The position numbers were made by a program, and so were the translations under genes. DNA of 64,000 nt, from positions 186,001 through 250,000 of the forward strand of contig NZ_VCNL01000001.1 of assembly GCF_007671685.1 (NCBI RefSeq). The letters are read 5' to 3'. Below, piece after piece: positions 44,084-53,245 of this stretch. Within the stretch, counting starts at the first letter, position 1, and the number at the start of each line of letters is the position of its first letter. Origin of the DNA: Halorubrum salsamenti (lineage in GTDB: Archaea; Halobacteriota; Halobacteria; Halobacteriales; Haloferacaceae). A model generated the notes under the pieces. That model did not search any database. It worked only from the letters and a program-made list of their open reading frames with translations, and had not been told where the DNA came from.

Positions 44084-44833
44084 TCAGGAGCCCGTCGACT
44101 CGTCGTCCGCTCCGCCGTCGGCCGCGTCCCCGGGTTCGTCGTCGACGCCCCACCGCTCCTCGATCGAGTGACCCTGCGAGCCGGCCGCGTCGATCTCGGT
44201 GGCCCCGTCCGCGCACTCGTCGGACTCACCGGCGGTCGCCGCGGAAGGCTCCGACTCCGACCCCGGCTCGCCCGCGCCCGCATCCGGGTCTGCGTCGTCG
44301 GCTCCCCCCGCCGATTCGGACCCCGAAACGCGGTCGGCGACCAGTTCCGAGAGCGGGTCGACGGTCACGGTCAGCCGCGCCACGACGAAGACGAGCGGGA
44401 CGAGCGACGCCAGCAGGAACGCGGCGTCGTACGCCCACGCGAACCCGTCGAGCAGGGGGACGACCGCGCCCGCGAGCCCGCTGTGGGCGACCAGCACGGC
44501 CGCGAGCACGACGAGCCAGTACGCCATCGCGCCGCCGTTCTCGGCGATGCGCTCCACGTGGTCCGCGGCGTCGGTCCGGTGGAGGGCGGCGCGCGTCAGC
44601 GAGGCGACCTTCGGCGCGGCGTACGCGAGGAGGGCGACGACCGCGACCGTCACCACCGCGCTGGCGACCGCGGCGAAGGTGATCGGCGTCAGGGGGACCA
44701 GGCGGTCGACGCCCGGCAGCAGCGTGAACAGGTACAACACGCCCACCAGCGCGAGCGCCGCGATGGCGATCCGACTGGCGGAGCGAACGGAGTCGCGATC
44801 GAACGCGTCCGTCGTCGATTCGGTTTCGGTCAT
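44084..44833 (-). CDS. haloarchaeal four- to five-helix membrane protein
   Basis: 249 residues. Hydrophobic segments IAIAALALVGVLYLFTLLP, FAAVASAVVTVAVVALLAYAA, AYWLVVLAAVLVAHSGLAGAVVPLL and AAFLLASLVPLVFVVARLTVTV, then a ~90-residue acidic tail ending in a Ser/Gly-rich stretch. No family is recognised. Start 44833 chosen as the first Met after an upstream extension lacking acidic character. Confidence 0.7.
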   Translation of the reverse strand: MTETESTTDAFDRDSVRSASRIAIAALALVGVLYLFTLLPGVDRLVPLTPITFAAVASAVVTVAVVALLAYAAPKVASLTRAALHRTDAADHVERIAENGGAMAYWLVVLAAVLVAHSGLAGAVVPLLDGFAWAYDAAFLLASLVPLVFVVARLTVTVDPLSELVADRVSGSESAGGADDADPDAGAGEPGSESEPSAATAGESDECADGATEIDAAGSQGHSIEERWGVDDEPGDAADGGADDESTGS

Positions 44834-44923
44834 GATGCGCTCGGGACGAGGGGTGCGAGGCACATAACCGGCCGAGACGCTCAACGCGGTTTTACGCGGA
44901 TTAAGAACGAGCGGAAGCGGCCC

Positions 44924-46231
44924 TCAGCTGGCGTCTTCGACCGCGCTCGCGGCGCGGACGATCGTCTCCTCGCCGAACTTCGGGCCGACGAGCTGAAGCC
45001 CGACCGGGAGCCCGTCGGCCTCGCCCGCGGGCACCGAAATCGCGGGGAGGTTCGCGAGGTTCACCGGGGTCGTGTTCGCGTCCGCGAGGTACATTCTGAG
45101 GGGGTCGTCGAGGCTCTCGCCGAGCTCGAACGGGAGCACCGGCATCGTCGGCGACGCGATCACGTCGACGTCGGCGAAGGCGTCCTCGAAGTCCTGACGG
45201 ACCCACGCGCGGGCGTCCTGCGCCTTCTCGTAGTACTTGTCGTGGTAGCCCGCCGAGAGCGCGTACGTGCCCAGCAGGATCCGGCGTTTGACCTCCGCGC
45301 CGAACCCCTCGTCGCGCGTCTCAGCGAACGACTCGTTCCAGTTGCCGTCGGACTCGGCGCGGTTCCCGTACCGCACGCCGTCGAAGCGCGCGAGGTTCGA
45401 GGACGCCTCCGCCATCGCGATGACGTAGTACGCCTGCACCGCGTGCTCGACCGACGGCAGCGAGATCTCGATGGTCTCCGCGCCCTGCGCCTCAAGGTCC
45501 GCGATCGCGGCTTCGACCGTCTCGACGACGCGCTCGTCGGCGCCGTCGAACAGTTCGGTGGGGACCCCGACCGTGAGACCGTCGGCGTCGCCGTCGGCGG
45601 CCGCGGCGTAGCTCGCGTCGGGATCTGCGCCCTCCACGTCGGCGAGGTCGCGCGTGGTCCCGTCGTGCGGGTCCGGGCCCGCGATCACGTCGAGCGCGGC
45701 GGCCGCCTCCTCGACGGTGCCCGCGATCGGCCCGATCTGTTCGAGGGAGTTCGCGTACGCGACGAGCCCGTACCGCGAGACGAGCCCGTAGGTGGGCTTG
45801 ATACCGACGACGCCGCAGAACGCGGCCGGACAGCGCACCGACCCGCCCGTGTCGGATCCGAGCGCCACGTCGGTCTCGCCCGCGGCGACCGCCGCCGCCG
45901 ACCCGCCGGAGGAGCCGCCGGGGACGCGCTCCGGGTCGGCCGGGTTCTTCGTGGGGCCGAACGCGGAGGTCTCCGTGGTCGTCCCCATCCCGAACTCGTC
46001 CATGTTCGTCTTGCCGACGATCGTCGCGCCCGCGTCGGTCAGCCGGTCGACGACCGTCGCGGAGTAGGGCGGGACGTAGTCGGCCAGCATCTCGGAGCCG
46101 CAGGTCGTCCGGATCCCCTCGGTGGAGATGTTGTCCTTGACGGCGACCGTCGTTCCCGCGAGCGGGCCCTCGGCGTCGTCGTCGCCCTCGATCGCCTCCT
46201 CTGTGATGAAGGCGTTGTGGTCGGCCGCCAT
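44924..46231 (-). CDS. gatA: Glu-tRNA(Gln)/Asp-tRNA(Asn) amidotransferase subunit A
   Basis: 435 residues. Amidase-signature enzyme that releases ammonia from glutamine. Catalytic Lys in TTVAVKDNIST, then the Ser-cis-Ser-Lys triad in PGGSSGGSAAAVAAGETDVALGSDTGGSVRCPAAFCG. The ATG shares its first base with the gatC stop. GatB is not in this window. Confidence 0.94.
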   Translation of the reverse strand: MAADHNAFITEEAIEGDDDAEGPLAGTTVAVKDNISTEGIRTTCGSEMLADYVPPYSATVVDRLTDAGATIVGKTNMDEFGMGTTTETSAFGPTKNPADPERVPGGSSGGSAAAVAAGETDVALGSDTGGSVRCPAAFCGVVGIKPTYGLVSRYGLVAYANSLEQIGPIAGTVEEAAAALDVIAGPDPHDGTTRDLADVEGADPDASYAAAADGDADGLTVGVPTELFDGADERVVETVEAAIADLEAQGAETIEISLPSVEHAVQAYYVIAMAEASSNLARFDGVRYGNRAESDGNWNESFAETRDEGFGAEVKRRILLGTYALSAGYHDKYYEKAQDARAWVRQDFEDAFADVDVIASPTMPVLPFELGESLDDPLRMYLADANTTPVNLANLPAISVPAGEADGLPVGLQLVGPKFGEETIVRAASAVEDAS

Positions 46232-46581
46232 TACGACACCTTCGGCCCGACGAAGAAGCCGTCTTCCGTCTCCTCGGCGTTCGACAGCGCTTCTCCTTGG
46301 GTGAGGCCGTCCTCGACCTGGTCGGGGCGCATCACGTTGACGAGTTCCTCCTCGCGGTCGGTCTCGGGCACCTCGTCGAGCGCCTCGAAGTAGTCGAGGA
46401 TGTCGCCGAACTGGTCGGCGAACTCCGCGACTTCGTCGTCGTCGAGCCGCACGCGGGCCAGATCCGCGACGTGCCGGACTTCCTCGGCGTCGACGGCGGA
46501 CGCGTCGGAACCGGCGGACGAGTCGGCGTCGTCCACCACGTCCCTCTCCGCGTCGCCCGTCGACTCGGACGTATCGCTCAT
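46231..46581 (-). CDS. gatC: Glu-tRNA(Gln)/Asp-tRNA(Asn) amidotransferase subunit C
   Basis: 116 residues. An acidic ~32-residue leader, then VDAEEVRHVADLARVRLDDDEVAEFADQFGDILDYFEALDEV, the GatC helix pair that wraps GatA. A TTACTC box about 27 bases upstream suggests a leaderless start and an operon with gatA. Confidence 0.9.
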   Translation of the reverse strand: MSDTSESTGDAERDVVDDADSSAGSDASAVDAEEVRHVADLARVRLDDDEVAEFADQFGDILDYFEALDEVPETDREEELVNVMRPDQVEDGLTQGEALSNAEETEDGFFVGPKVS

Positions 46582-46644
46582 ACGTCGAGGTGTCCCGGAC
46601 CGGGAGTAAGGGTTTCGGAACGTCGCATCCGCGGCGCCCGATTT

Positions 46645-46650
46645 AAAAAA
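46645..46650 (-). terminator. T-run downstream of the usp gene
   Basis: On the minus strand six T's follow the stop of the universal stress protein gene within about 15 bases (CGCGAACTTTTTTAAATC). Poly-T after a stop is the usual archaeal intrinsic terminator. Confidence 0.4.
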
Positions 46651-46660
46651 GTTCGCGGCG

Positions 46661-47176
46661 TCACTCGCCCTCGTCGGCTCGGACCGTCACCACCGGCGGA
46701 TCGGAGAGCCGAACCACCTTCTCCGTGACGCTGCCGAGCAGGTAGCGCTCGACGCCGGTTCGACCATGCGTCCCCATCACCACGAGATCGATGTCGTTCT
46801 CGTCGGCGTATCGGAGGATCTCCGAGTGGGGCGTCCCTATCTCGACGGCGGTTGTCAGGTCGATTCCGTCGAGCGACCCGGCCGAGGTCTCGACGAGCTC
46901 CTCCGCCTGGGCGGTGAGCTCGTCCTCGATCTCGTCCGTGTCGGGGCCGTCCTCGTGCCTACCGATGTACCCCTCGTCGGGCGACCGCCCGCTCATCGCC
47001 TGGTTCTCCTCGTCGAGGAACGCCCCGCTCAGGCCGAGCCCGCCCCCGCGAATGTCGATGACGTGCAGGACGTGGACGGTCGCGTCGAACGCCGACGCGA
47101 GTTCCGCCACGTGCGCTGCCGCCGCTTCCGATCCGGTGCTCCCGTCCGTCGGGTACAGTATCTGATCGTACATCAT
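46661..47176 (-). CDS. universal stress protein (UspA family)
   Basis: 171 residues. Starts YDQILYPTDGSTGSEAAAAHVAELA; the ATP-binding motif is VVMGTHGRTGVERYLLGSVTEKVVRLSDPPVVTVR. A ~45-residue insert after the second strand (GGGLGLSGAFLDEENQAMSGRSPDEG) is longer than usual. A Met one codon later is an alternative start. A TTTTTTATC box lies about 32 bases upstream. Confidence 0.9.
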   Translation of the reverse strand: MMYDQILYPTDGSTGSEAAAAHVAELASAFDATVHVLHVIDIRGGGLGLSGAFLDEENQAMSGRSPDEGYIGRHEDGPDTDEIEDELTAQAEELVETSAGSLDGIDLTTAVEIGTPHSEILRYADENDIDLVVMGTHGRTGVERYLLGSVTEKVVRLSDPPVVTVRADEGE

Positions 47177-47351
47177 ACCACCGAGTTGAAACTTTGAGGA
47201 ACGGAGATAAAAAACGCACCGCAGATTCCCGCTATCGGCCGATCCGCTCTCTCGTCCGGAGAAGGACCGTCGATCGGGAGCTGGGCCATCAGAACGACCC
47301 GAAGGTCGGACTGAAGATCGAGACGAAAAACGGACGCGAAACCGCCCGCGT

Positions 47352-48506
47352 TTATAAGAGGTCGTTCGAGACGAGGCGGTCGACGGCCTCGCGCAGGCGC
47401 TCCTCGCTCGCGGCGTAGGAGATCCGGGCGTGGCCGGGCGCGTTGAACGCGCTGCCCGGCACGCACGCGACGGACGCCTCCTCGATGGCGGCCTCGCACC
47501 ACGCCTGGTCGTCGTCGTCGACGGGGATCATCATGTAGAAGGCGCCGTCGCCGACGTCGACGTCGATCCCGTGCTCGTCGAACAGGTCGACGAGGAGGTC
47601 GCGGCGGTCGGCGAACGCCCGCCGCATCTCCTCGACGGACTCGTCGGTGTTCTCCAGCGCCTCCACGCCCGCGTGCTGGACGAAGTTGACCGCGCAGGAG
47701 ACGGAGTGCGAGTGGAGCTTCCCGGCCTGCCCGACGAACTCCTCGGTCGCGTGGAGGTAGCCGAGCCGCCAGCCGGTCATCGAGAACGCCTTCGAGAAGC
47801 CGTTGATCGTGACCGTGCGGTCGGCCATCCCGTCGAGGCTCGCGAGCGAGACGTGCTCGGCGTCGTAGACGATGCGCTCGTAGATCTCGTCGGAGATGAC
47901 GGCGACGTCGTGCTCGACCGCGAGGTCGCGGACGCCCTCCAGCGCGGTCTCGGAGAAGACCGCGCCCGTCGGGTTCGAGGGGGAGTTGACGACGAGCAGC
48001 TCGGTGTCGTCCGAGACCGTCTCGGCGAGGTCGTCGAGGGCGGGCTCCAGCTGGAACCCGTGGGGCGACAGGTCGACGCGGGAGAGGTCAGCGCCGGCCA
48101 GCTTCGCCATCGCCTCGTAGGAGACCCACGCCGGATCGAGGAGGACGACCTCGTCGCCCTCGCCGATCAGCGTCTGGAACGTCTCGTACAGCGCCTGCTT
48201 GCCGCCGGGGGTGACGATCACCTCGTCGGCGTCGGCGTCGACGCCCGTGCCGCGGAGCTTCGCCGCGATGGCCTCCTTCAGCTCGGGGATCCCGTTCGAG
48301 GAGGTGTACCCCGTGTGCCCCGCGTCGAGGGCGTCCTTGCCGGCCTCGACGATGTTCTCGGGGGTGTCGAAGTCGGGCTCACCGACCGAGAGGTCGACGA
48401 TGTCGGCGCCCTCGGCCTCCTTCTCCGCCGCGAGGTTCGATATCGCCAGCGTGGCGCTGGGCTCTACGCGTCCGATCCGCTCTGAGAAGTCGTATGCGTC
48501 GCTCAT
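47352..48506 (-). CDS. class I pyridoxal-phosphate aminotransferase (aspartate type)
   Basis: 384 residues. SVGEPDFDTPENIVEAG, VVNSPSNPTGAVFS, AVISDEIYERIVYD and the PLP lysine in NGFSKAFSMTGWRLGYLHA are clear; the C-terminus has GSAFNAPGHARISYA. Probably an aspartate or aromatic aminotransferase; donor and acceptor cannot be told. The Shiff-base Lys is near residue 236. ribH is 35 bases upstream in the transcript order and may share the operon. Confidence 0.91.
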   Translation of the reverse strand: MSDAYDFSERIGRVEPSATLAISNLAAEKEAEGADIVDLSVGEPDFDTPENIVEAGKDALDAGHTGYTSSNGIPELKEAIAAKLRGTGVDADADEVIVTPGGKQALYETFQTLIGEGDEVVLLDPAWVSYEAMAKLAGADLSRVDLSPHGFQLEPALDDLAETVSDDTELLVVNSPSNPTGAVFSETALEGVRDLAVEHDVAVISDEIYERIVYDAEHVSLASLDGMADRTVTINGFSKAFSMTGWRLGYLHATEEFVGQAGKLHSHSVSCAVNFVQHAGVEALENTDESVEEMRRAFADRRDLLVDLFDEHGIDVDVGDGAFYMMIPVDDDDQAWCEAAIEEASVACVPGSAFNAPGHARISYAASEERLREAVDRLVSNDLL

Positions 48507-48540
48507 TGTGGTGTCCTCTGTTCGGGGGGGTCTCCGCCGG

Positions 48541-48945
48541 TCATTCGAACTCCTCCGCGAGGTCGATCGCCGCCTCGGCGGCGTCTGCGCCCTTATCGAT
48601 GCGCTCGCGCGCCTCCGCGCCGGACATCCCCGGCCCGCTCACGCCGAACGTGACGGGGGTGTCGCGGTCGAGGCTCACCCGCGTGAGCTTGTCGGCGGTC
48701 GCGCTCGCGATCACGTGGTCGTGGTCGGTGTCGCCGGTGACGATGGCGCCGACCACCGCGACGGCGTCGACGTCGTCTCGGCGTGCGAGCCGGTCGGCGG
48801 CCAGCGGGCTGTCGTACGCTCCCGGCACGCTCACTTCGTCGACGATGACGGCGTCGCGGTCGGCGGCCGCCTCGCGAGCGGCTTCGGCCATCGGCTCCGT
48901 GACGGAGTCGTTGAACCGCGCCACCACCAGTCCCAGCGAGACCAT
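48541..48945 (-). CDS. ribH: 6,7-dimethyl-8-ribityllumazine synthase
   Basis: Penultimate step of riboflavin synthesis. 134 residues, the compact archaeal form. LGLVVARFNDSVTEPM, VPGAYDSPLAADRLARRDDVDAVAVVGAIVTGDTDHDHVI (His of the active site) and the C-terminal ERIDKGADAAEAAIDLAE are conserved. TTATAA of the repeat element lies about 95 bases upstream and could serve it in the other direction. Confidence 0.92.
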   Translation of the reverse strand: MVSLGLVVARFNDSVTEPMAEAAREAAADRDAVIVDEVSVPGAYDSPLAADRLARRDDVDAVAVVGAIVTGDTDHDHVIASATADKLTRVSLDRDTPVTFGVSGPGMSGAEARERIDKGADAAEAAIDLAEEFE

Positions 48946-49042
48946 ACGCCCGCTCGCACCGGCGGCGGCAAAGGTCTACCGTTCCGGCGGAGGGTTGCCG
49001 GACGAACGGGATCGGAACGGGTGGTGAAGTCGAGATAACGGC

Positions 49043-49430
49043 TTATAAACGGTCGAGGCGGTGGCGCGCCCCGGTGAGCGGCCCGCAGGGCCGCGAGCCG
49101 ACGGTGCGAGGGACGCGGTGAGCGCTCGCAGAGCGCGAACCGCGAGGCTGGGGAGGCGTGAGGTGTGGGGCGGTCGCGGTCGGGTGGACTCAAAGGGGCG
49201 GCCGCGAGGCCGAAGCACACCGACGTAAGCACCGCAGCGAAGGAGCGGTAGCGACTGAGCGAGGAGCGCAACGAGGTGCGCGAGCCGTCGCGGCTGGGGC
49301 TTTGGGGTGTTCACCGCCGAGTCATCGATCACGTATCGCCGAGCGGCCGGGGCTTTGGAGGTAGTCGCTGTCGCTCTGTTGGTTAGTTATGCACGAGCGA
49401 CCGGTGGTCGAGAAGAAGTTACAGCGACCC
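49043..49430 (+). repeat. dispersed structured element, copy 2, with two tail units
   Basis: TTATAA 49043-49048, GGTGGCGCGCC 49060-49070, hairpin GCGGCCC/GGGCCGC (49078-49084 with 49088-49094), CGCGGT/ACCGCG (49114-49119/49139-49144), GAGGCTGGGGAGG, ATTCAAAGGGG-like GACTCAAAGGGG, a partly mismatched long-range stem around CCGCGA/TCGCGG (49203-49208 with 49288-49293), and GACGTAAGCACCGCAGCGAAGGAGCG, ending GGCTGGGGCTTTGG. Two ~55-base units follow, each starting TTCACCG-like. Same order and orientation as copy 1. No gene is evident between ribH and msrA. Confidence 0.82.
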
Positions 49431-49437
49431 AGACGGC

Positions 49438-49974
49438 TTACTTCGCGACCTTCGCCTCGAACTTCTCGCGGACCTTCTCCATCTTCGGTTTCGCGTGGAA
49501 GGTGCAGTAGGCGTCGTCGGGGTTCTTCGCGAAGTAGTCCTGATGGCGCTCCTCGGCGCGGTAGAACGTCTCCAGCGGCTCGATCTCGGTCACCACGTCG
49601 TCGTCGTACTCCTCGTCGAGCGCCTCGACGTACGCCTCCGCGACCTCACGCTGTTCCTCGTCATGCGTGAGGACGATCGAACGGTACTGGGACCCAACGT
49701 CCGGTCCCTGTCGGTTGAGCTGGGTCGGATCGTGGATCTCGAAGAAGGCCTCCAGCACCTCGTCGTAGGCGATCACGTCGGGATCGAACTCCACCTGGAC
49801 GACCTCGGCGTGGCCGGTGTTCCCGGAGCAGACCCCTTTGTACGTCGGGTCGTCGACGTGGCCGCCCGCGTAGCCGGAGGTGACCGACTCGACGCCGGCG
49901 AGCTGTTCGAGCGCCGCCTCGGTACACCAGAAGCACCCGCCGCCGAGCGTCGCGGTTTCGAGCTGATCGGACAT
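49438..49974 (-). CDS. msrA: peptide-methionine (S)-S-oxide reductase
   Basis: 178 residues. ATLGGGCFWCTEAALEQLAGV holds the catalytic Cys (GCFWC), and GYAGGHVDDPTYKGVCSGNTGHAEVVQVEFDP is the second conserved block. Reduces the S-epimer of methionine sulfoxide. Minus-strand TTAATA near 50000-50006 lies about 29 bases upstream, consistent with leaderless expression. Lies between two copies of the dispersed element. Confidence 0.95.
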   Translation of the reverse strand: MSDQLETATLGGGCFWCTEAALEQLAGVESVTSGYAGGHVDDPTYKGVCSGNTGHAEVVQVEFDPDVIAYDEVLEAFFEIHDPTQLNRQGPDVGSQYRSIVLTHDEEQREVAEAYVEALDEEYDDDVVTEIEPLETFYRAEERHQDYFAKNPDDAYCTFHAKPKMEKVREKFEAKVAK

Positions 49975-50050
49975 ATGCGTGACGAGGGCTCGGAGACGTA
50001 TTAATCACGCGCGCTTACGAGTGGGGAGGTGGTCTACTCAGTAGGCTCGC

Positions 50051-50355
50051 ATTTATAAGTCGATGACTATGGATCGACAGTGAAGACTTCCAAAGCCCCA
50101 GCCGGCGAGGCGGACGCACGCTCGCTGCGCTCCTCAGTCGCTCACGTTGTTCGCTCCCTGCGGTGCTTGCGTCGCCTGCGTCCGCCTCGCCGGCTGCCCC
50201 TTTGAATCCCACCCGCCCGCTCAGCACCGCAGCCTCACACCTCCCCAGCCTCGTCGGCCACTCTCCGCTTTGCTCCGAGTGGCCGACTCCCTCGCGCGGC
50301 GCTGTTCGCGCCCTTCGGGCGCTCACAGGCGCGCGCCACCGCGATCGGCTTATAA
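50051..50355 (-). repeat. dispersed structured element, copy 3, inverted
   Basis: Read on the minus strand: TTATAA (50355-50350), GGTGGCGCGCGCC (about 50341-50329), a GCGCCC/GGGCGC hairpin, an 11-bp perfect stem (50253-50263 with 50277-50287), GAGGCTGGGGAGGTGTGAGG, GTGGGATTCAAAGGGG, a 20-bp perfect long-range stem (50099-50118 with 50177-50196), GCAAGCACCGCAGGGAGCG, GGCTGGGGCTTTGGAAG and a tail containing TTATAA (50058-50053). The copy is flanked by TTATAA at both ends. No gene is evident between msrA and the M20 peptidase. Confidence 0.85.
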
Positions 50356-50405
50356 ATGACATCCGCACACTCAGTTTTTAAGCGGCTGAGCGTCGACCCG
50401 ACCGT

Positions 50406-51524
50406 ATGAACGAACTCTCGGACCTGACCGAGACGCTGGTCGCGATCCCGTCGCACGAGGACGAGACCGCCGCCGGCGACGCGATCGAGGAGTGGCTCCG
50501 CGCGGAGACCGACGCGCGCGTCGAACGCGACGCGGTCGGCAACGTGCTCGCCTATAAAGGCGCGATCGACGATCCCGACGCCGACACGCTCGCGCTCGTC
50601 GGTCACCACGACGTGGTCCCGCCGGCCGACCGGCAGACGACCGGCGAGGGGAACGCGGGAGAGTACGTCGTCGAGCGCCGCGACGGCCGGATCTTCGGCC
50701 GTGGCGCAGCGGACATGAAGGGCGCGGTGGCGGCCTGCATGCTCGCGTTCCGGGACGCCGAGCCGCCGATCGGCCGCGGGCTCGCGTTCGCCTCGTTCGT
50801 CGGCGAGGAGGTCGGCGGGACCGGCGCGCGTCACGCGATCGAGGAGGGGTTCGTCCCCGACCGCGCGGTCGTCGCCGAGGGGTCGACGGACTACTCGAAG
50901 CCGGGAGTCACCGACGTCGTCGTCGCGCACAAGGGCCGGCGCGCCTCGACGCTCGTCGCGAGCGGGACCGCGGCGCACGCCTCCGAGCCCGAGGCCGGCG
51001 AGAACGCGGTCTATCGGGCGAGCGACGCGATCGACGTCGTCCGCGGGCTCGACGCCCCGGAGGCGACCGTCTTCGGTGAGCCCGTCACCGGGTCGCTCGC
51101 GGTGACGATGGTCCACGGCGGCGAGACGTGGAACGTGATCCCGGAGCGCTGCGAGGTGACGATCGACGAGCGCACGGTCCCCGGCGACCGCACCGACATC
51201 GGCCGCGCCGCGGAGACGGTCGACGGCGTCGCGTGGGAGGTCGATCAGGACCTCCCGCCGATGGCCTGCGGTGACGACGACTTCGCCGACGCCGCGCTCG
51301 ACGCGGCCCGCGAGGTCCACGACGATCTGGGCCTCGACGCGCCCGAACGCGTCGTCAAGCCCCACGCGACCGACGCGGGCTGGCTCGCCGAGGCCGGCAC
51401 CGACCCCCTCGTCTGCGGGGCCTCCGAACCCGGTGAGGCGCACACCGAGACCGAGAGCGTCAGGGTTGACGTGCTGGAGCGCTGCTACCGGATCTACAGG
51501 ACTCTCGGCGAGCGGACGTTCTGA
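50406..51524 (+). CDS. M20-family metallopeptidase (DapE/ArgE-like)
   Basis: 372 residues. [12 protein letters not shown] (first metal His/Asp), [18 protein letters not shown] (bridging Asp), [16 protein letters not shown] (catalytic and metal Glu), the lid domain with [23 protein letters not shown], and [12 protein letters not shown] near the end. Similar to succinyl-diaminopimelate desuccinylase; no lysine-synthesis genes are nearby, so the amide substrate is open. Confidence 0.85.
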
Positions 51525-51652
51525 CCCGCCGAGACGCGGCGTGTCTCGGGGCCCGGGCGCCGAGAGCGAGTCGCCGACCCTGGACGTTCGACGCCGCCGA
51601 GCGACGCGGTATGGAAGGGGTTTTATGCGCCCCGCGGAAAGTGTGCGCCACT

Positions 51653-51805
51653 ATGGGAGACAAGTCGAAGGCCCAAAAGAAGCGTCTGGCGAAGGCGGAA
51701 CGCCAGAACACCCGCGTCCCCGCGTGGGTCATGATGAAGACGGACATGAACGTCACGCGAAACCCCAAGCGGCGCAACTGGCGCCGGAACGACCTGGACG
51801 AGTAA
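51653..51805 (+). CDS. rpl39e: 50S ribosomal protein L39e
   Basis: 50 residues, short and basic ([18 protein letters not shown]... [15 protein letters not shown]). A TTTTAT box at 51620-51625 is about 30 bases upstream. It ends one base before the L31e start, beginning a translation-related operon. Confidence 0.95.
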
Positions 51806-52084
51806 ATGTCGACGAGTGATTTCGAGGAGCGCGTCGTCACCGTCCCGCTCCGCGACGCCAACGACAAGCCGGTCCAGGAGCGTGCCGACTTCGCGATGAA
51901 GATCGTCCGCGAACACCTCGCGCAACACTTCTCCGTCGACGAGGAGGAAGTCGTCCTCGACACCTCGGTCAACGAGGTCGTCTGGGCGAACGGACGCCAG
52001 AACCCGCCGAGCAAGGTCCGCGTCCGCGCGGCCCGGTTCGTCGAGGACGGCGAGCCCGTCGTCGAAGCCGAACACGCCGAGTAA
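51806..52084 (+). CDS. rpl31e: 50S ribosomal protein L31e
   Basis: 92 residues. [35 protein letters not shown] with the [17 protein letters not shown] segment identifies L31e, a component near the exit tunnel. Directly abuts L39e; aIF6 begins two bases after its stop. Confidence 0.95.
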   Translation: MSTSDFEERVVTVPLRDANDKPVQERADFAMKIVREHLAQHFSVDEEEVVLDTSVNEVVWANGRQNPPSKVRVRAARFVEDGEPVVEAEHAE

Positions 52085-52085
52085 C

Positions 52086-52751
52086 GTGTTACGGGCGACT
52101 TTCACCGGCTCGTCGTACGTGGGCGTCTTCGCCCGCGCGATCGACGACTTCCTGTTGGTCCGGCCGGACGTCGACGAGGAGCTCGCCGACGCGCTCGGCG
52201 AGGAGCTGGGCGCCGAGCCCCTCCTCACGACGGTCGGCGGCGCCAACACCGTCGGCTCCCTCGCGACGGGCAACGAGAACGGCGTGCTCGTCTCCGCGAG
52301 GGCGACCGAACGGGAGCAGTCGCGGATCGCCGAGGCCGCCGACCGCGAGGTGGGCGAACTCCCCGGCGAGATCAACGCGGCCGGGAACGTCGTCCTCGCG
52401 AACGACTACGGCGCCTACGTCCACCCGGACCTCCCCCGCGAGTCGATCGTGACGATCAGAGAGACCCTCGACGTCCCCGTGGTCCGCGGCGACCTCGGCG
52501 ACGTGCGGACGGTCGGCACCGCCGCGGTCGCCAACAACACGGGCGTGCTCTGTCACCCCAAATCGGCCGAGTCGGAGCTTCAAGCCGTCGAGGAGGCGCT
52601 CGACGTGCGCGCCGACCTCGGGACGATCAACTACGGCGCGCCGCTCGTCGGCTCCGGGCTCGTCGCCACCGACGAAGGGTACGTCGTCGGTGAGGACACC
52701 ACCGGTCCCGAACTGGGTCGGATCGAGGAGACGCTCGGCTTCATCGACTAA
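52086..52751 (+). CDS. tif6: translation initiation factor 6 (aIF6)
   Basis: 221 residues, GTG start. Pentein-fold repeats such as [23 protein letters not shown] and [25 protein letters not shown] mark aIF6, an anti-association factor bound to the 50S subunit. The SBDS homologue at 30160 is its expected release partner. Confidence 0.95.
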   Translation: MLRATFTGSSYVGVFARAIDDFLLVRPDVDEELADALGEELGAEPLLTTVGGANTVGSLATGNENGVLVSARATEREQSRIAEAADREVGELPGEINAAGNVVLANDYGAYVHPDLPRESIVTIRETLDVPVVRGDLGDVRTVGTAAVANNTGVLCHPKSAESELQAVEEALDVRADLGTINYGAPLVGSGLVATDEGYVVGEDTTGPELGRIEETLGFID

Positions 52752-53068
52752 GCCCGAAGCACGCTCCGCGTCTCGATCGGCCGATCCGTGTTCAGTCCGG
52801 CGATTCCGTCCTTTCTTTTAAGCCACAACACCACCGGCGCGGCCGTTCTGCTCGCGGCGACCGCCGGGCTCGTACTCCTCGCGGTTCTCCGGTTCCGCCG
52901 GGTCGACCTCGCCGGCTGACTGCGCTTCCGGAGGAAATAGATCGCCACTCGATGAGTCGATCTCCGGGCCGAGTGGGTCTCTCAGTGGCGTTCCGTCGCC
53001 GTGGGCCGCCATCGATCGCGTCTCGCTTTTTAGGAAGATACTTCCCTGTCCCTGCCGGATCGGTGAAC
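52752..53068 (+). other. unassigned stretch with competing small ORFs on both strands
   Basis: 317 bases. The minus strand has a 64-residue acidic ORF (53012 to 52818, MAAHGDGTPLRDPLG... RAGGVVA). The plus strand has a 43-residue ORF from GTG 52788 to TGA 52919 with a hydrophobic helix (GAAVLLAATAGLVLLAVL) and a basic tail, like a single-pass membrane peptide. They overlap, so at most one is likely real. A TTTTTAGG box at 53027-53034 serves the LX gene downstream. Confidence 0.3.
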
Positions 53069-53245
53069 ATGAGTACCTACACGGTGAGTGGACGGTTCCA
53101 GAGTCGAGACGGCTTCCAGCCGTTCACCAAGGACGTCGAGGCGGAGAACGAGGACCTCGCCCGCGAGCGCATCTACACCACGGTCGGGAGCCAGCACAAC
53201 CGGAAGCGCACCCAGATCGAGATCGAGGAGGTGTCCGCGGCATGA
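53069..53245 (+). CDS. rplX: 50S ribosomal protein LX (L18a/L20A)
   Basis: 58 residues (STYTVSGRFQSRDGFQPFTKDVEAENEDLARE...). Matches the archaeal LX domain. ATG 53069; its TGA overlaps the prefoldin start by three bases (ATGATG). Confidence 0.93.
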   Translation: MSTYTVSGRFQSRDGFQPFTKDVEAENEDLARERIYTTVGSQHNRKRTQIEIEEVSAA

